NCBI GenBank assembly: GCA_000231825.2 | Contig: JH720329.1 | Coordinates: 688,301 to 752,300, forward strand | Length of the DNA stretch: 64,000 nt | Source: Tetrahymena elliotti 4EA | Lineage: Eukaryota > Ciliophora > Oligohymenophorea > Hymenostomatida > Tetrahymenidae | Direction: 5' to 3' | Shown: positions 26,901 through 39,318 of the stretch, piece after piece | Position numbering within the stretch: position 1 is the stretch's first letter | Layout of the letters: each line of letters opens with the position of its first letter | The notes under the pieces: model-generated | What the model saw: the letters and a program-made list of their open reading frames with translations, nothing else | Database searches by the model: none | What the model was told of the DNA's origin: nothing | Position numbers and translations under genes: made by a program

Positions 26901-29900
26901 TATCTTTAATTCAAAGTTAACCTTTTATTTTTCTTTCTCTTAATTCTCTCCTAAAGCTGCCAAAGGCAAAATAATTGGCTACTCTAAAATATTTTCATTA
27001 TCCTCATGGTCTAACTCAGGAGCTATTTAAAACAAAAAAGTAATTTTATTAATAGATTTAAATCAAGAATGTAAAAGTTATTTGAAATATTGAATAAATT
27101 AAAATTTATAAAAAAATAATTTAATGATTATTTTGACAGATTTAAATAATAAGTAATCAGGTAAAGCTTAACAAATAAAAATCTTCGAAAAATAAATTTA
27201 CAATTTGGCTCAGATGAACTTTATTTGGAGTATGCGTGTGCTTTTTCAGGTTGTTTTTCTTTAAGAAGCTCATTTTCTTCTTTGAGTTTAACTATTTGAT
27301 TTTCAAGAAGCTGAATTTTGATAGAAAAGGCTTCATTTTATTCAGCAAGCTCTCCACTTTAGACTTAGATTTTCTCATTTTGAGATTTTAATTCTTCAAT
27401 TTAGAATTTCAAATTATCTAGCTGTTCTTATTAAAGAGACTCATTTTCTTCATTTTCTCTAATAGTAAGAAGTTGTTACTCTATTTGAGTATTTAACTTA
27501 TCACAAAGTTCCGAAATTTTATTATTCTATTAAATTAATTCATCAATTCTTTCATCTTTTTCTGTCTTTTTTCTTAACAACAATTCTTTATCTGATTGTA
27601 AATCTTCAATCTATGTTTTTAGATCATCTATTTTTGTTTTATAAACTTCAATTTCTTTTTCATGATTCTCAAGTTTTGTATTCAAATCATTAATTTCTTC
27701 CCTTTATTATTATATTTATTCTTAAGAGTCTCCAGCAATCTTGTATTGCTCATCTACTCTTTTCTGTTAATCAATAATTTGTTCTTTGAATTGTTCAATC
27801 TATTTGTTGAGTAAATCTATTTAATTCTTATATTCTTCTTGTTAATCATCATAAGCAGGTGTTTTCTATTCTTCTCTAAACTTCTATGAAACCTAGAGAA
27901 TCTTCAAAGAGCTCTCTAATTCTTCTATTTTAACTAATTATTCAGCCTCTATCTACTTTAATTACTTATTCTCATTTTGCAATTCCTTCACTTGCTCTTC
28001 TTATTCTTGTTTCAAAAGTTTAATATTTTTAATTTGATTTTCGCTCACTTCATTTTGATTTCTTATTTTGCTAAGTTCTTTCTAATATCTATCAGTAAGT
28101 AATTACAATTAATCGTTTTCTTAGATCTAAAATTCCAATTTATCATTTAACTTTTTATTATTTTTCTCCAACTCTTTTTTCTCACTATCCAAACTTCTGA
28201 TAGCAACATATTATTCCATACTTAACTATTCAATTTAAAGAAGCTTTTCCTTCAAACTATTAATGCTATTATTACAATAAATAATTTGAATTATTCTCTC
28301 AAACCAATAACAAAAATTCAATTTTTTAAAATATTTCCTCAAAAAATTATTTCTTATTTTATGAAGAAATCTTCAAACTTCAAATTTAATCTTTAAAATA
28401 TTATCATTTGTGTTATTTATTTTTTTAATATCTTTTAAGCAATCTAATTATTTATTTAACTTTTTTACTTTAATTAAAATAGTTTTTTTAATTAAAATAA
28501 TAGTCTAAATTCTAATTTTTGTTTTCTTTTTATGAAATTCATTTAAAATAAATCCTTAACTTAAATTAAGATGATAATTAATTTTATTTGAATAAAAATT
28601 AAAAAAGTAATTTAAAATGAAAGAAGAAGATATTGTTATTTAAATTTATTAGAAAATAATAATTGATTTAGCTGAAAAATTTTGAATATTAAAAAAATAA
28701 CTTGAAAAAATGAATTACTTTTTTCCTAATTCTACTATGTACTCATCTTTTTATTGTATAACTTAAGCAAGTTCGTATTCGGTTTATTGGTGATTTTATC
28801 TAATATCTTTAGAGAGTTTATCTTCTAAAGCTTTTTAGGTGGCTTTTTCAAATTCTTATTGTTATTGCTTGATAGAATCCCTTTCTTCTACTGCTTGTTT
28901 GTAGAATGATAGAATATTTTGATATTCGGATTACAGCTTAGAGTGCTCTTCGTTGAATTGTTAAGTCATTTTTTGGAATTCTTAGTTATCCTATTCTAAA
29001 ATAAGCTTATTTTCATTCAACTTAGAAATTTCATCTTCTTATTATTAAATTTTATATTGTAAAGAGGTAATGCTGTGTTAGCATTCTGATAGCTTTTGCT
29101 CTAATTCTTCAACCTAGTTTTCTAATGATGCCTTTTATTCAACTAATTTTTTATTTTCATTCAATAAATCTGAATCTGAATCATTATTATCTTTATTCTC
29201 TTTTAACTCATCTTATTCCTATATTTGTTATTTCAAAGAGTTAATATTTTCCTGTTACTCAGATATTTTATGCTCCAATTCTTCAATCTTTGTTTCTAAT
29301 TATGCTTTTTATTCTAATGATTAATCATTTTCAGTTAACACTTCTGGGTCTTAACTATTATTTTATTTTGTTAATTCTTCCAATTATTCTTTAAATTCTT
29401 CTTGCTTTCTTTCTTATTCATTCTTTAAAACTTCTAATTCTTCATTCAAAGTAGAAATGACCTTCTCTTGATCAACAATTTTTTATTGAAGTTCATTAAT
29501 TTCTTATTCATTCTTTTAGACTTCTAATTCCTAGTTCAAAGATTAAATTACTTGCTCTAATTCATATATCTTTTGTTGTAGTTCAATTACTTCTTAATTT
29601 TATTTTTCTTAATCCAACTATTCATTTTCTTAATCTCCTTACTCTTCAGTTTATGTTTATAATTTTAACTTGTCTAATTCTTCTTATTTTCTTTCTATTT
29701 CCTTTGATTATTCATCCAATTTTTCTTGCAAAACTTAAATTTCCTATTCTAAAGATTAAATCTTTTGTTTGTCTTCTATCATTTCATTCTCTTGAATTTA
29801 GAGTTTCTCTTAGAGATCTTCAATTTAGATTTCCAATTACAAATTGCTGTTCTCTTCTTTGTCATTTCTATATCCTTCACACTTTTCTCTTTCTTATGAA

Positions 29901-32900
29901 TTGGACTTAAAATTCATAGGGGAAACAGACGATTCGAGAGAAGGGCAAACCTCTTCTATCTTTATCTCCTTTTCTTATTAAAGATTTTTCAATTCTTTTT
30001 CATATTATGCCACCAAGTTTTCAAGCTCATTAATTTTTGTTTCTTTTAATTGCTCTAATTCTTCAAATTATGATTTTCTTATTTCAAAATCTTCAATTTC
30101 CAACTTTTATGAATGGATTTAAGCTTGTTAGGCATAAATTTGCTTGCTTAATGCTTGAATTTCTTTAATTTATTCGTTGGTAGCTTCATTTAATTTTTCT
30201 ATTTCAGCATTTTTCAGGATAAGTTCTTTTTAACTTTAATCAATATTATCATATTTATTATCTAATTATTTCTACATATCCTAAACCAATCCCTTTAACT
30301 TGTCCATCTGAGCTTCGTTTTGCTTAATTTATTTGTCAAATTCTTCTTATTGCTCTTGTAGCTATATTTTTGATTCATTCAACTCTTGTTCTTGCAACTT
30401 GTTTTGCTTCTTCATATTAATTACTGATTCTTCTAACTATTCTATCTTACTAATTAATTTATCTTTTTCAGATGAAGATTCATATTTCTCTGCATTCATT
30501 TAAATGATTTCCTACTGCTTTTATAATAAAATAAAATCTTTATCACTCAATTAAGACTCCATTTCTTCAATATGTTTCTTCAGACTTTCAATAATTTCCT
30601 TTTATTCGCTGCTTTCTAATTTAATTTCTTAATCAGTGCCTAAATTGACTTTGAATTTCTCAAATTCATCTGTCTTCAATTGCAAACTCTCTTCAGCTGC
30701 TTATTTTAAATGCTCTAAATTAATCTTTTCATTTAACAAAGAATTAATTTATTTCTATTGCTCTTCAATTTTTTAGTTGAGCACATTCAATTCTTGTTTC
30801 TATGAGTCACTATTTTATTTGAAGAGTGTGATAGCACTAACAGTTTCTTCATTTTAGAAGCCAGCTTATTCAAGCTACTATCTTAGAGCTTCAACTTCAG
30901 ATTAAAGTTACTCAATATTTTCTCTATGATTTGCATCTTTCTTTTCAAAATTAAATATTTCTGAAGTAAGCTCATTGTTAGTAGTCTCAAGCTCTTTAAT
31001 CTGAATAATTAATGCTTAATTTTCTTGCAAATGCTTTTATTAATTGCGTTGGCTTGAAGTCTATACTTCTAAGTCTTCAGTAATTCTCTAAATCTAGCTA
31101 TTTAGATGCTCTATTTCTTTTTGATCTGATTAAATTTACTTTTATTAGCTTTCAATTAACTTTTTAGCTTGCTAATGTTCATCAAGAACTTTTCTATATT
31201 GTGCATGGTAGAATTAAGATTATTCAGCTAATTCTTTATTGCTGCTATTTAATTAAAGAGCTTTTTAAACTTCCTACTCTAATTTATTAGTAAAATTTGC
31301 ATTCAATTCAGCTTCAATTTCATTTGTTTTTTATTCTAGTAAAGTATTAATTTCCTATTCCATTTAATCTTTTTACAATTACAATTATTCTTAATATTAA
31401 TCTTGCTATTCAATTAATTATTTATCATAACCCTGAAGTTGTTCTTATAATTACATTATCTTCTCTTCTAACTCTTTAATATAATCATTTTGTTTTCTAT
31501 AACTGCATTCCAATCCAAATATTTCTTGTCTTTACTAATCAATAATTTAATCCTTGGCCTCCAACTAAAGAGTTGCCAAAGGGTTTTGAGGAGAACTAGC
31601 ACTCTTAACATGTTACTTTTAACTCTAAGACTCAGTTAATTATCTCTTCAACTCATTTGACTTCTCTTCAATAGAAAAAATGTAATCCTAATACTTCTCC
31701 TTCAACTCTTCTATTTCCTAATCATACTTTGTCTTCAAATTGGCCATTTCTTGCTTCAACATATTATTCTCTTGCTCAAAGCTTTGTAAATTTTACTAAT
31801 CTTGCTTCAAAAGTTTATTGTACTTATCATTACTTCCTCTATTTAAATTTTAAAAGTAAATATTAAAAACCTTTCTACTTAAAAGTATTATTGATAAATT
31901 TCAATAATAAATTAAATTTAACAGTCTTTTTCCTGAAAGCATAATTAATTTACAAATTTTTAAAATGAAATTAAGTTTAAAAATTCTTTCAACTTAAAGG
32001 ATCATAATAAATTTGAAAATAAGCTGAAAGTGTAATTAATATAATTAGAATAAATTTAATTTTAAAAAATCTTAATTTTAAAATAAAATTTTAATTGCTA
32101 TAAATAGTAAAAAAACGGTCTAAATTTTAGCTGTGAATTTTCAATGATAAAAATAAGCAAAAATGAATGAAAAAACTTACTCTTTTAACAAATCAAAAAT
32201 AAAAAAGGAATAATTTAAATATAAATTGTAAAATCTAACCTTGTTGAAAGAGAGATTTAGTTCTTGAGCATGATATTTTCGCTTTGCAAGTTTTGGTTGC
32301 TTTAGAGAGCTTGGTTTAATTTTTCTTTTAATTGTTTGTGGGTTTAGTTACTTTGTTCTATTTCTTACTCAAGTTGCTTCTTTTTATCTAAGAAGATAGA
32401 CTTTAAATTCGTCAATTATTTGTTAAGGAAATCTAGATCTTAGTTGTTGGTTTGTTGATTCTTGAGATTTCCTAATTCTTGCTTGACATTAGACAATTCT
32501 CTTTGATATAATTCAATTTCCTATTGATATTTCTCTATTTTGTTAGCTGCTTGGTGATTATCTTGCATTAATAAATCTTCTTAATAAAGTTTATCATTCA
32601 ATTTTCCATTAGATGTCTAGGAATTTTCTTAGGATGTGTTAAAATTCTCAAAGCTTTTCTTTTACATACTGTTGCTTCTTGCTCCCACTATATCTGATTC
32701 TTTACTAAGAGATTGTTTTCTAGGTGTATTACTTTCACTGAAGCTCATCTACAATCTTGCAGCTTTATTAGAACTTGCTATTTAATTCAAAGTAAAAAAA
32801 AATTGAGAATTTCAGATTATCATTTTGATTAAATCAAAGAAATTTTTTTCATAATAAATGTTTACATTGCTCATAACGCTAGGCTTGCTATTTGTATTAA

Positions 32901-35246
32901 TCTAATTATTTCTTATGTCTCATTTCAAGTTATTCTAAAGGAATAGTATTATTGGGTACGTTTTGTTTAAGTAGATGACTTAATGCTTAATCTAAAGATT
33001 CCTTTTTATGGTGAATGGGTGGAATATTTGATGCCTATGGTAATACTGGCTAGTATTTATTATTGTAAGTAACAAATTATAATGTTTTAGGAATATTCTA
33101 AAAGCTTTCTTAAGGTGACTAATGTGCACTTAAGTTTCTAGGCTATACTGGACTAGTAAAACTATTATTCTTGATTGCGATCTCTGTGCCATAATGACTA
33201 TGTAAACTAAAATTTTATTGCTTAGTTTCAGATGGACTATTGTTTGTAATGTAATTCTAAATACAAAATAAAAATTTTAATTTTTTATAAAGATATTAAC
33301 AAAATAATTACATTCACCACTGGAATTATTTATGAAGTCTATTCTTAATTCTTTTTTACATGCAATTTCTAATTGAAATTCTAAAAATTTCTATCAGTAA
33401 TAAGCTTCTAATAGAATGTTTCCTTAGCTTTTTATTGCTAAGAAGGGAATAAAGGAGCATTATCATATACATGCATTTAATTAGGTACTACTCTTCCATA
33501 TCTGTATGGCTATTCTTGCTTAACTTATTTGTATCCAATTGTATTATTATTAGACAATACATGTTGGGTTTAATTTAATTAAGTTCCTTATTGCTAATTT
33601 TGTTCTTGTTTGATGAGCAATTGCTACTATTGCTATTACATATTTTAGACCATCATATTAGACTAAGCAACTAATGCTGCATAATGCTATAATTACTGCT
33701 AATTCTTTGCTTATTATGGCTATTATTACTATTATTATATTCCAATATTACCATTATTGTTGCTGCTATTGTAACCACTTTTGACTGCACTCATTGGAGA
33801 TGCTGTCTGAGAATAAGTGTATTTCTATATTGAATATAAAATATAAATAAGATATATTATTATTATTATTACATATAAAGGTTATTTTTAATAGACTCAA
33901 ATAACAAACTATTATTTTTTATTTATTTATTTATTCACTAGCTATTAATTTAAATATAAAAATACTATCTTCATTGCCTGCAATAAATAATTTTTAAATT
34001 TTTTAATACTCGTTAATTGTTAAAATAAAAAGATTTCACTGTTTTAAATTTAATTTGTTCATTTAAAAAATTACATTTCCACTGCTGTTGTTAGAAGGCT
34101 GCTGCTGTTGAATTTATTAAGGCTTGCTTTTATTAGTTTCTGCTTACATTTACTTTAATAACTCTATATTTACAGCCTCTTAATATTTAATGGTTGGCAT
34201 AGCTACATTATGCTAGCCTTTGTTTTCATATATCTAATTTATTTTATAAGTTTACTGAGTGCCGCTATTGTTGCTACTGTTGCTTGTGTTCGAGTTTGGG
34301 AACAGAGTTTAAAAACGATTATCTCCAGTGTTTATTGGCTAAGAAGAATTTCTTCCAGTTCTATTTTGTTTATTTAATTTAAAAATGTTTGAATTATTTT
34401 CCATCAAAAATGTCATTTTTTCATCAAATCCAATACGATTCAAATAAACAAATAATAATAAATGATTACGAATCCCTGCTTTTAAGGTAGTTATTGACTT
34501 TTGATTATGCTGTTTTCTTTAGCTCAGAAAGAATCTTATTTGATATGACATCAGTTAGCTATTTTTGCTAGTAATTTGAATGTCCATTAGTTTAATCTGC
34601 AGCTTAAAAATTCTTGGGAGCGCTCTGAATATTACTTTCACTACTTGGGTACTATTGAATCTAATACTAAGGTGGATAATTATCATATTTATTCAAACTC
34701 TATTCCTATTTATACATTTATAATATTTATTTTATATTCATTTTCTAACTCTTTCTTTCTCAAGCAAAAAGCAATAAAGAAGCAAAAAAACTAACACTAC
34801 ACTCCAAAATCAAATAAAAATAGAGCTAATTCAACAGAAATAAAAACTTTATTGATAATCTGCTTGAAATACTTGCTAAATTTTCAAATTATATTTGTTA
34901 CTTGAACGATATCGCTTTGCTTAAACTAATTTGCAAATCCAGGCTTCTTAAGCTTATCATTATTGGACCACACATCTGCTCTCATCTTTTCCAGATATGA
35001 ATTTTGCTCTTTTTTTTATTAATTTTTATTTGATTAATTAATGCATTTGAATATGTAGAAAATGCTAGCTAAAATAAGCTCATTCATTCATCCTAAATCA
35101 ATATTACTTGTGGCTGGAGTTGGCGAGTACCTAGACTTAGTGATTGAAACCTAAATATTATTTTTAATAGCGTGAATGCGTTTATATTGTGCTTGCTTTA
35201 GGGAATTTTTAAAGAATACCTTTTAGGTTTATGAATGCAAATCCAT
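23989..35246 (-). CDS. giant coiled-coil protein, ~3,058 aa, 11 exons
   Basis: Minus-strand exons: 35246-35108, 35008-34902, 34744-34470, 34360-34075, 33824-33312, 33256-32866, 32777-32240, 31838-28719, 28265-27202, 27022-25102, 24811-23989. All phases match and the total is 3,059 codons. Start: MDLHSQTQKVFFKNS. Residues ~90-600 are Q/N/S-rich and low complexity, with repeated poly-Q runs made mostly of TAA/TAG codons. From ~650 to ~2,900 the protein is almost continuous heptad-type coiled coil rich in E, K, Q and L, with short breaks (for example SLESSVSPMNF). The C-terminus is acidic with two DLLD motifs (DLLDFSENN and DLLDGEDEVI). This fits a long structural or tethering protein of cortex, basal body or Golgi; the sequence does not say which. 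No motor, GTPase or GRIP signature was recognised. Exons 1-2 rest on splice logic but join cleanly. Confidence 0.85.
24840..25090. repeat. ~84-bp tandem repeat, about 2.7 copies, in last intron
   Basis: Units start near 24871, 24955 and ~25038. They share the core AGAAATNGATTGGTTGAATT followed by a T-rich stretch and TTAGTTCATTAAAATTRTTAA. Spacing is 84 then 82 bp. The array makes up most of the final intron (24812-25101) of the coiled-coil gene. Confidence 0.75.
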
Positions 35247-36400
35247 CGATATATTGATTAATTTTCAAAATAAAGAAAAAAGAATGCTTAGAAAATTAAA
35301 ATTGAATATGAGATTAATTAAATGTAAATTTCTTTATTTCTTTATAATTTATTAATTGATAATTAAATTTTTTGATTTGTTTGATTTATTATTTCAATTG
35401 CCTTTATATTACTTAATTAATTATCTTTATTCACTAGCTTGACAATCTTTCTCTGTCTGTCTATTTATGCTTTCACTTTCTTAACTTATTGCTTGCTTGG
35501 TATTGTTTGAATATTTAATTTTTGTTTGCTTATTTGTTGTTTTTGTTACTGAAAAACTTTTTTATTTTTTTGAATTTTTTTAATTCGCCTAATTTTATTA
35601 AATTTATTTATTTGAATTAACCCAAATTAGTTAACTTTCTTTTTACTGTCATTTATTTTTAATTCACCTGTTTCTCTTTATTTGTTGGATTTTTTTTCAT
35701 AATTTTATTCTTATACAGTAAAATACAGTAATGTATGGTATTTCTTTTCATTTCAGTTTTTATCTTCCAATATTTCATTTCATATCAGATTCATTCATCA
35801 CAAAAATATTTCCAATTGTATTCATCATATATCCACCTATTCTATTTTTATTTATTTTTTAAGTCTGTAAGCGTTTCACTCACAGTTATCAACAAGTGAA
35901 TCTAGAAAATAATTAATTAATTATCTTTCATTATTAGATTCTTCAATCTATATTTATTATGACTAAAACTTTTAATCATAAAAAAATAACATATTAAATC
36001 TATTTAAAAACAAGTTTTATTCAAATTTAAGTTAAATATATATTAATTATCTAGAACATTAAATTTAACTTACTTTTAATTTTCTAAAATCAATAATCAT
36101 ATGTTTCAGTTATTTTTGCTTACAAAATTAAGTTTTAGCCATTAAAATAGTAATATGGTTTCATTAAAAAAAAAGATTAACTTGATAATCTTCAGTTAAA
36201 TACTATAAATCTTCTAACCCTTACTTACATACAAAAGGGGGGGGAGGGGGGGGGTTTGAAAATCAATCAAAAAATAATTTTCAATTAAAATTTGAAAAGT
36301 TTAGCCTTAATTAATGAGGATTAAGAATATATATGCTTTACTAATAAGAAGAAAAGTTTGGGTAATTATTAAGTACTATTATATTTATTTATTTAATTAA
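35247..36400. other. divergent intergenic region with G tract
   Basis: Between the divergent coiled-coil gene and the first RBR copy, so it probably holds both promoters. Apart from A/T-rich DNA and a striking G8-A-G9 tract at 36237-36254, I see nothing. Confidence 0.6.
36237..36254 (+). other. G8AG9 tract, potential G-quadruplex
   Basis: Eight Gs, one A and nine Gs in a region otherwise under ~20% GC, about 150 bp upstream of the start at 36401. This could be a quadruplex or regulatory element. It may also be a spot where assembly and run length are unreliable. Confidence 0.7.
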
Positions 36401-37050
36401 ATGCTAAATCAAAAAAGATATACCATTCCATCTTTTCTCATGATTTTCCAGAGTATTCTAATGATAAATTACTAGAATATTAACTCAGGATTTCATATTT
36501 AGAGCCAAGAAATGTTGAAAAAATATCTTAAGTATGTGATGAGCATTTCGAAAAAATAAAATAACATAAAAATAAATTTGATAATCATCTTTGTAGGCAG
36601 GCAAGACCTGCTTTCTGACTGCAGGTATGCCTTTGTTAAAGTTAATGGTGTAGTAAGATTTAATTGTCCTTCTTGCAATAAAGACTACTGTTTAATATGT
36701 TAAAGTATCTATCATGCTAATTTAACATGTGAATAGAACTAAAGAATTAAATAATTATCAGTAAATATTATATCTAAATCTAAAATTTAATGAAAATTAA
36801 TATTAAAGTTATAGGATTAATAATTTGAGCAGTTTGCAATAGATTAAAATTATCAAAGATGTTAATAATGTTAAATTATGGTTGAAAAAACATCAGGGTA
36901 TTTTTAATTTTTTTCAAAAAAATTAATTTAAATAAATTGTTTTTTATTTTATTTCATAGCTGCAATCACATGACTTGCAAATGTGGATATGAATTTTGTT
37001 ATGTATGTGGTGGGCCTCATAAGAAGTGTACATGTACTTAAAATTAATGA
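36401..37050 (+). CDS. truncated RBR-like gene (IBR + RING2 only), copy 0
   Basis: Exons 36401-36760, 36809-36897 and 36960-37050 give an open 180-codon frame (179 aa). The first ~70 residues have no zinc ligands and resemble former intron/flank sequence now read in frame. An IBR follows from residue ~72 (DCRYAFVKVNG, CPSCNKDYCLIC, H, C). RING2 comes last: CQQCQIMVEK, then GCNHMTCKCGYEFCYVC. Compared with its neighbours it lacks the N-terminal Cys module, RING1, the first IBR cysteine of the CLTPDC motif and the N/Q tail. The catalytic RING2 cysteine is kept and the last two introns sit at the conserved positions. It may be a short expressed protein or a fossil that happens to stay open; without RING1 it should not bind an E2 in the usual way. 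Confidence 0.55.
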
Positions 37051-37524
37051 AGCCTATTTGAAATTCAGAAATAAACATTAAAATTTACTTTTCTTTACAG
37101 CTAAATTGAAATAATTAAATTTTATCATTAAACAATTTACAACCATTTGTGCATTTTTTGTAAAAACTAAATAATATAAATCTAATTTAAAAGTATGCTT
37201 GCATCAATTATTTACTAAAAAGAAAATACCAAATTTTTTTCTAACTCAATTTTTTTTAAGAAACAAAAGAAAGAAATAAAATTACTTAAAAATGAAAAAA
37301 TTCTGAAAGGATTTTTGTCTTTATTTAACTCTCTGTTTATTTAAAAAGAACTTTCAAAATTAAAGTTTATTATCATCATCCCTCTAGTATTAAAATAAAT
37401 CGAGGTTTATTTTAAGATAAGTTTTACTTCAATTTTTTCATAAAGAGGTTAAAATACATTTTCTCCAATCCTATTAATTATTAAGTAAACTAATAGATTA
37501 ACAATTCAAAAATTGTTGATTTGT

Positions 37525-37797
37525 ATGGAATTCTTTTTTTTGGATTTAATTATAACAAGCATTAGCACCAAGAGAAGTTCTTAGACCATATCAGGCAGTA
37601 GGCTAAGTGCAAGATACATAAAATTTTAAAGAAGATTCTAAAGACTGATAAATTTAAGATACATAGAGTTATATTAAATATTTACTAATTACAATGAATT
37701 TTTGAGAGGTGACTCATCAAATTAAAAACAACCAAACCAAATGTTTCATAAATTCCCAAATCACAAAGAATAAAACAATTAAAATTAAAGATTTTGA
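37525..37797 (+). CDS. possible 90-aa ORF, unrecognised
   Basis: ATG to TGA under the ciliate code (MEFFFLDLIITS...). The composition is slightly less A/T-biased than its surroundings, but another frame across the same stretch looks equally protein-like. Length is within chance expectation. Function unknown. Confidence 0.15.
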
Positions 37798-38199
37798 ATT
37801 CATGCTTTGAAAGCTAGTGAAAAATATAAGATTTGTCTACCATAATTAATAAATTGATTATTAATAATAAATAAAGAAATATTTTTAAAAAAATATAGAT
37901 ATAGATAATTGACAGAGTAGAACATATGTGTACTCACTCCAATTATATAAGGTCAATGTCAAATTCTAATCAAATCGAATTTTTCCATAAAATCCTTACT
38001 TTAATAAAGATAAATAAACTTTAATATATTATCAAATGCTTAGTATTTTGAATTGGCTTTGGTTGATGTCCAATTAGTTAATAAAAATTGATATTCTTCT
38101 AATAGCTTGTATGAAATTGATAAAACTAAATCTAATTTTTATAAATAATTTAATGAATAATAAAATAATCAAATAGGTTATTATTATTAACATTTTTAT

Positions 38200-38480
38200 T
38201 ATTTTTATTAACTTGCTTCTTAATTAAATTTTGTAGAAAAGTTTTCTTGTAAAATAACTATAAAATTTATTTCTAAAAAAGAATGTAAGCAGTTTTAAAC
38301 TGATCATAAAGAAATTAATATTTTAATTTATAAAAGGGTTGCATTCAAATTATTTTATATTAAACTCATTTTATTCTAAATTTATTTATTAATGAAAAAT
38401 TATAGCACTAATTAAGATAATCAACTTATGTATTCTAACTGGAATTTCACTAAATTCCTTAAATTAAGGAAATAAAATAC
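38200..38480 (+). repeat. diverged copy of RBR 5' region
   Basis: GGAATTTCACTAAATTCCTT and the following AAATTAAGGAAATAAAA at ~38441-38478 match almost base for base the start of the pseudogene coding region at ~59938-59974. The preceding TTAATTAAATTTTGTAGAAA is shared as well (near 38225 and 59680). No RING sequence follows here, so only the 5' part of an RBR unit remains. Confidence 0.5.
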
Positions 38481-38751
38481 ATAAATAACATCATTATTCT
38501 GTCAAAAGTGATGAATTAAATTTCTTGGCTACATAACTGTAACTGGTTAAAGGTAGGGTAGGACAGTGTTTATTTGCAATTTTCTTTTTTTTTGTTTTAG
38601 CTATTGAGCAAAAAAAAGTCTTCTAAACCAGTACCTTTTCTTTAATCAGATCTCTTGCTATCAAAACTTTGGGCTGAACAGGTTTTTTCTGGATTAAATA
38701 CCTTGTATTTTTACTCTACGCAATTCCCCATAGTTTGAGACAAAAATCATA

Positions 38752-38843
38752 GGGTTCTCATTTTTTCTTAAATTTTTTAATCATTCTTTTTTTGAAAATA
38801 GTTCTGAATTAATAAAATCCTTAATTTATGAGAATCCACTGTA
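38752..38843 (-). mobile_element. candidate Tc1/pogo-type transposon end
   Basis: On the minus strand it starts TACAGTGGATTCTCATAAAT at 38843. It contains an internal inverted repeat (GGGTTCTCAT at 38752-38761 against ATGAGAATCC at 38828-38837). It resembles the element at 14019 (TACAGTAAACCCTCATTATG). No transposase or partner end was found. Confidence 0.3.
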
Positions 38844-39318
38844 AATAAATTATCATTTACATAAATTTTTAGATGATAATTAAATTTGTATTAATATGCA
38901 TGCAAAATAATTTAATTAAATAAGTAATAAATTTCTGACTCAAGTTTTATTGATAAGGAATCTTTTTTATTAGTTTTTAATCAAAGAAAGAATTTAAAAA
39001 TAAATACACTGGTATTTGATCTTTTAATTTTTTGTAATTCGTTGATTAGATTTAATGATTAAAAGACAAAAAGACAAGCTATTAGAAGATATTTAATTAC
39101 TTTTATAATTAATATAGATAAAAGTTAATAAAGGAAGGATGTTTTTATAAAAGAAAGTATTTTAAAAAAAGAGAAATTAAAGATAATTTAAATCAGAAAT
39201 AGTCATATCAAGAAAGTCATAATTTATAAATAATATAAAAATTTTTTGATCAAAAATTGATAAAAAAAAGGATATTTTAATAGTTATTATTTAATTTAGG
39301 AAAATCTTAATAGACAAT

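Larger units (their letters stand above)
37051..39318. other. intergenic region with RBR 5'-flank remnant
   Basis: No secure gene. It contains a perfect 10-bp-arm palindrome (TTAAAATAAA / TTTATTTTAA) at about 37390-37415, a weak ORF at 37525-37797, a stretch at ~38200-38480 resembling the 5' flank of the pseudogene at 59872, and a candidate transposon end at 38752-38843. Confidence 0.5.

Noticed and set aside
29653..29910. 85-aa hydrophobic plus-strand ORF
   Set aside because: Antisense of the coiled-coil exon; hydrophobicity is the expected complement of Glu/Lys codons.
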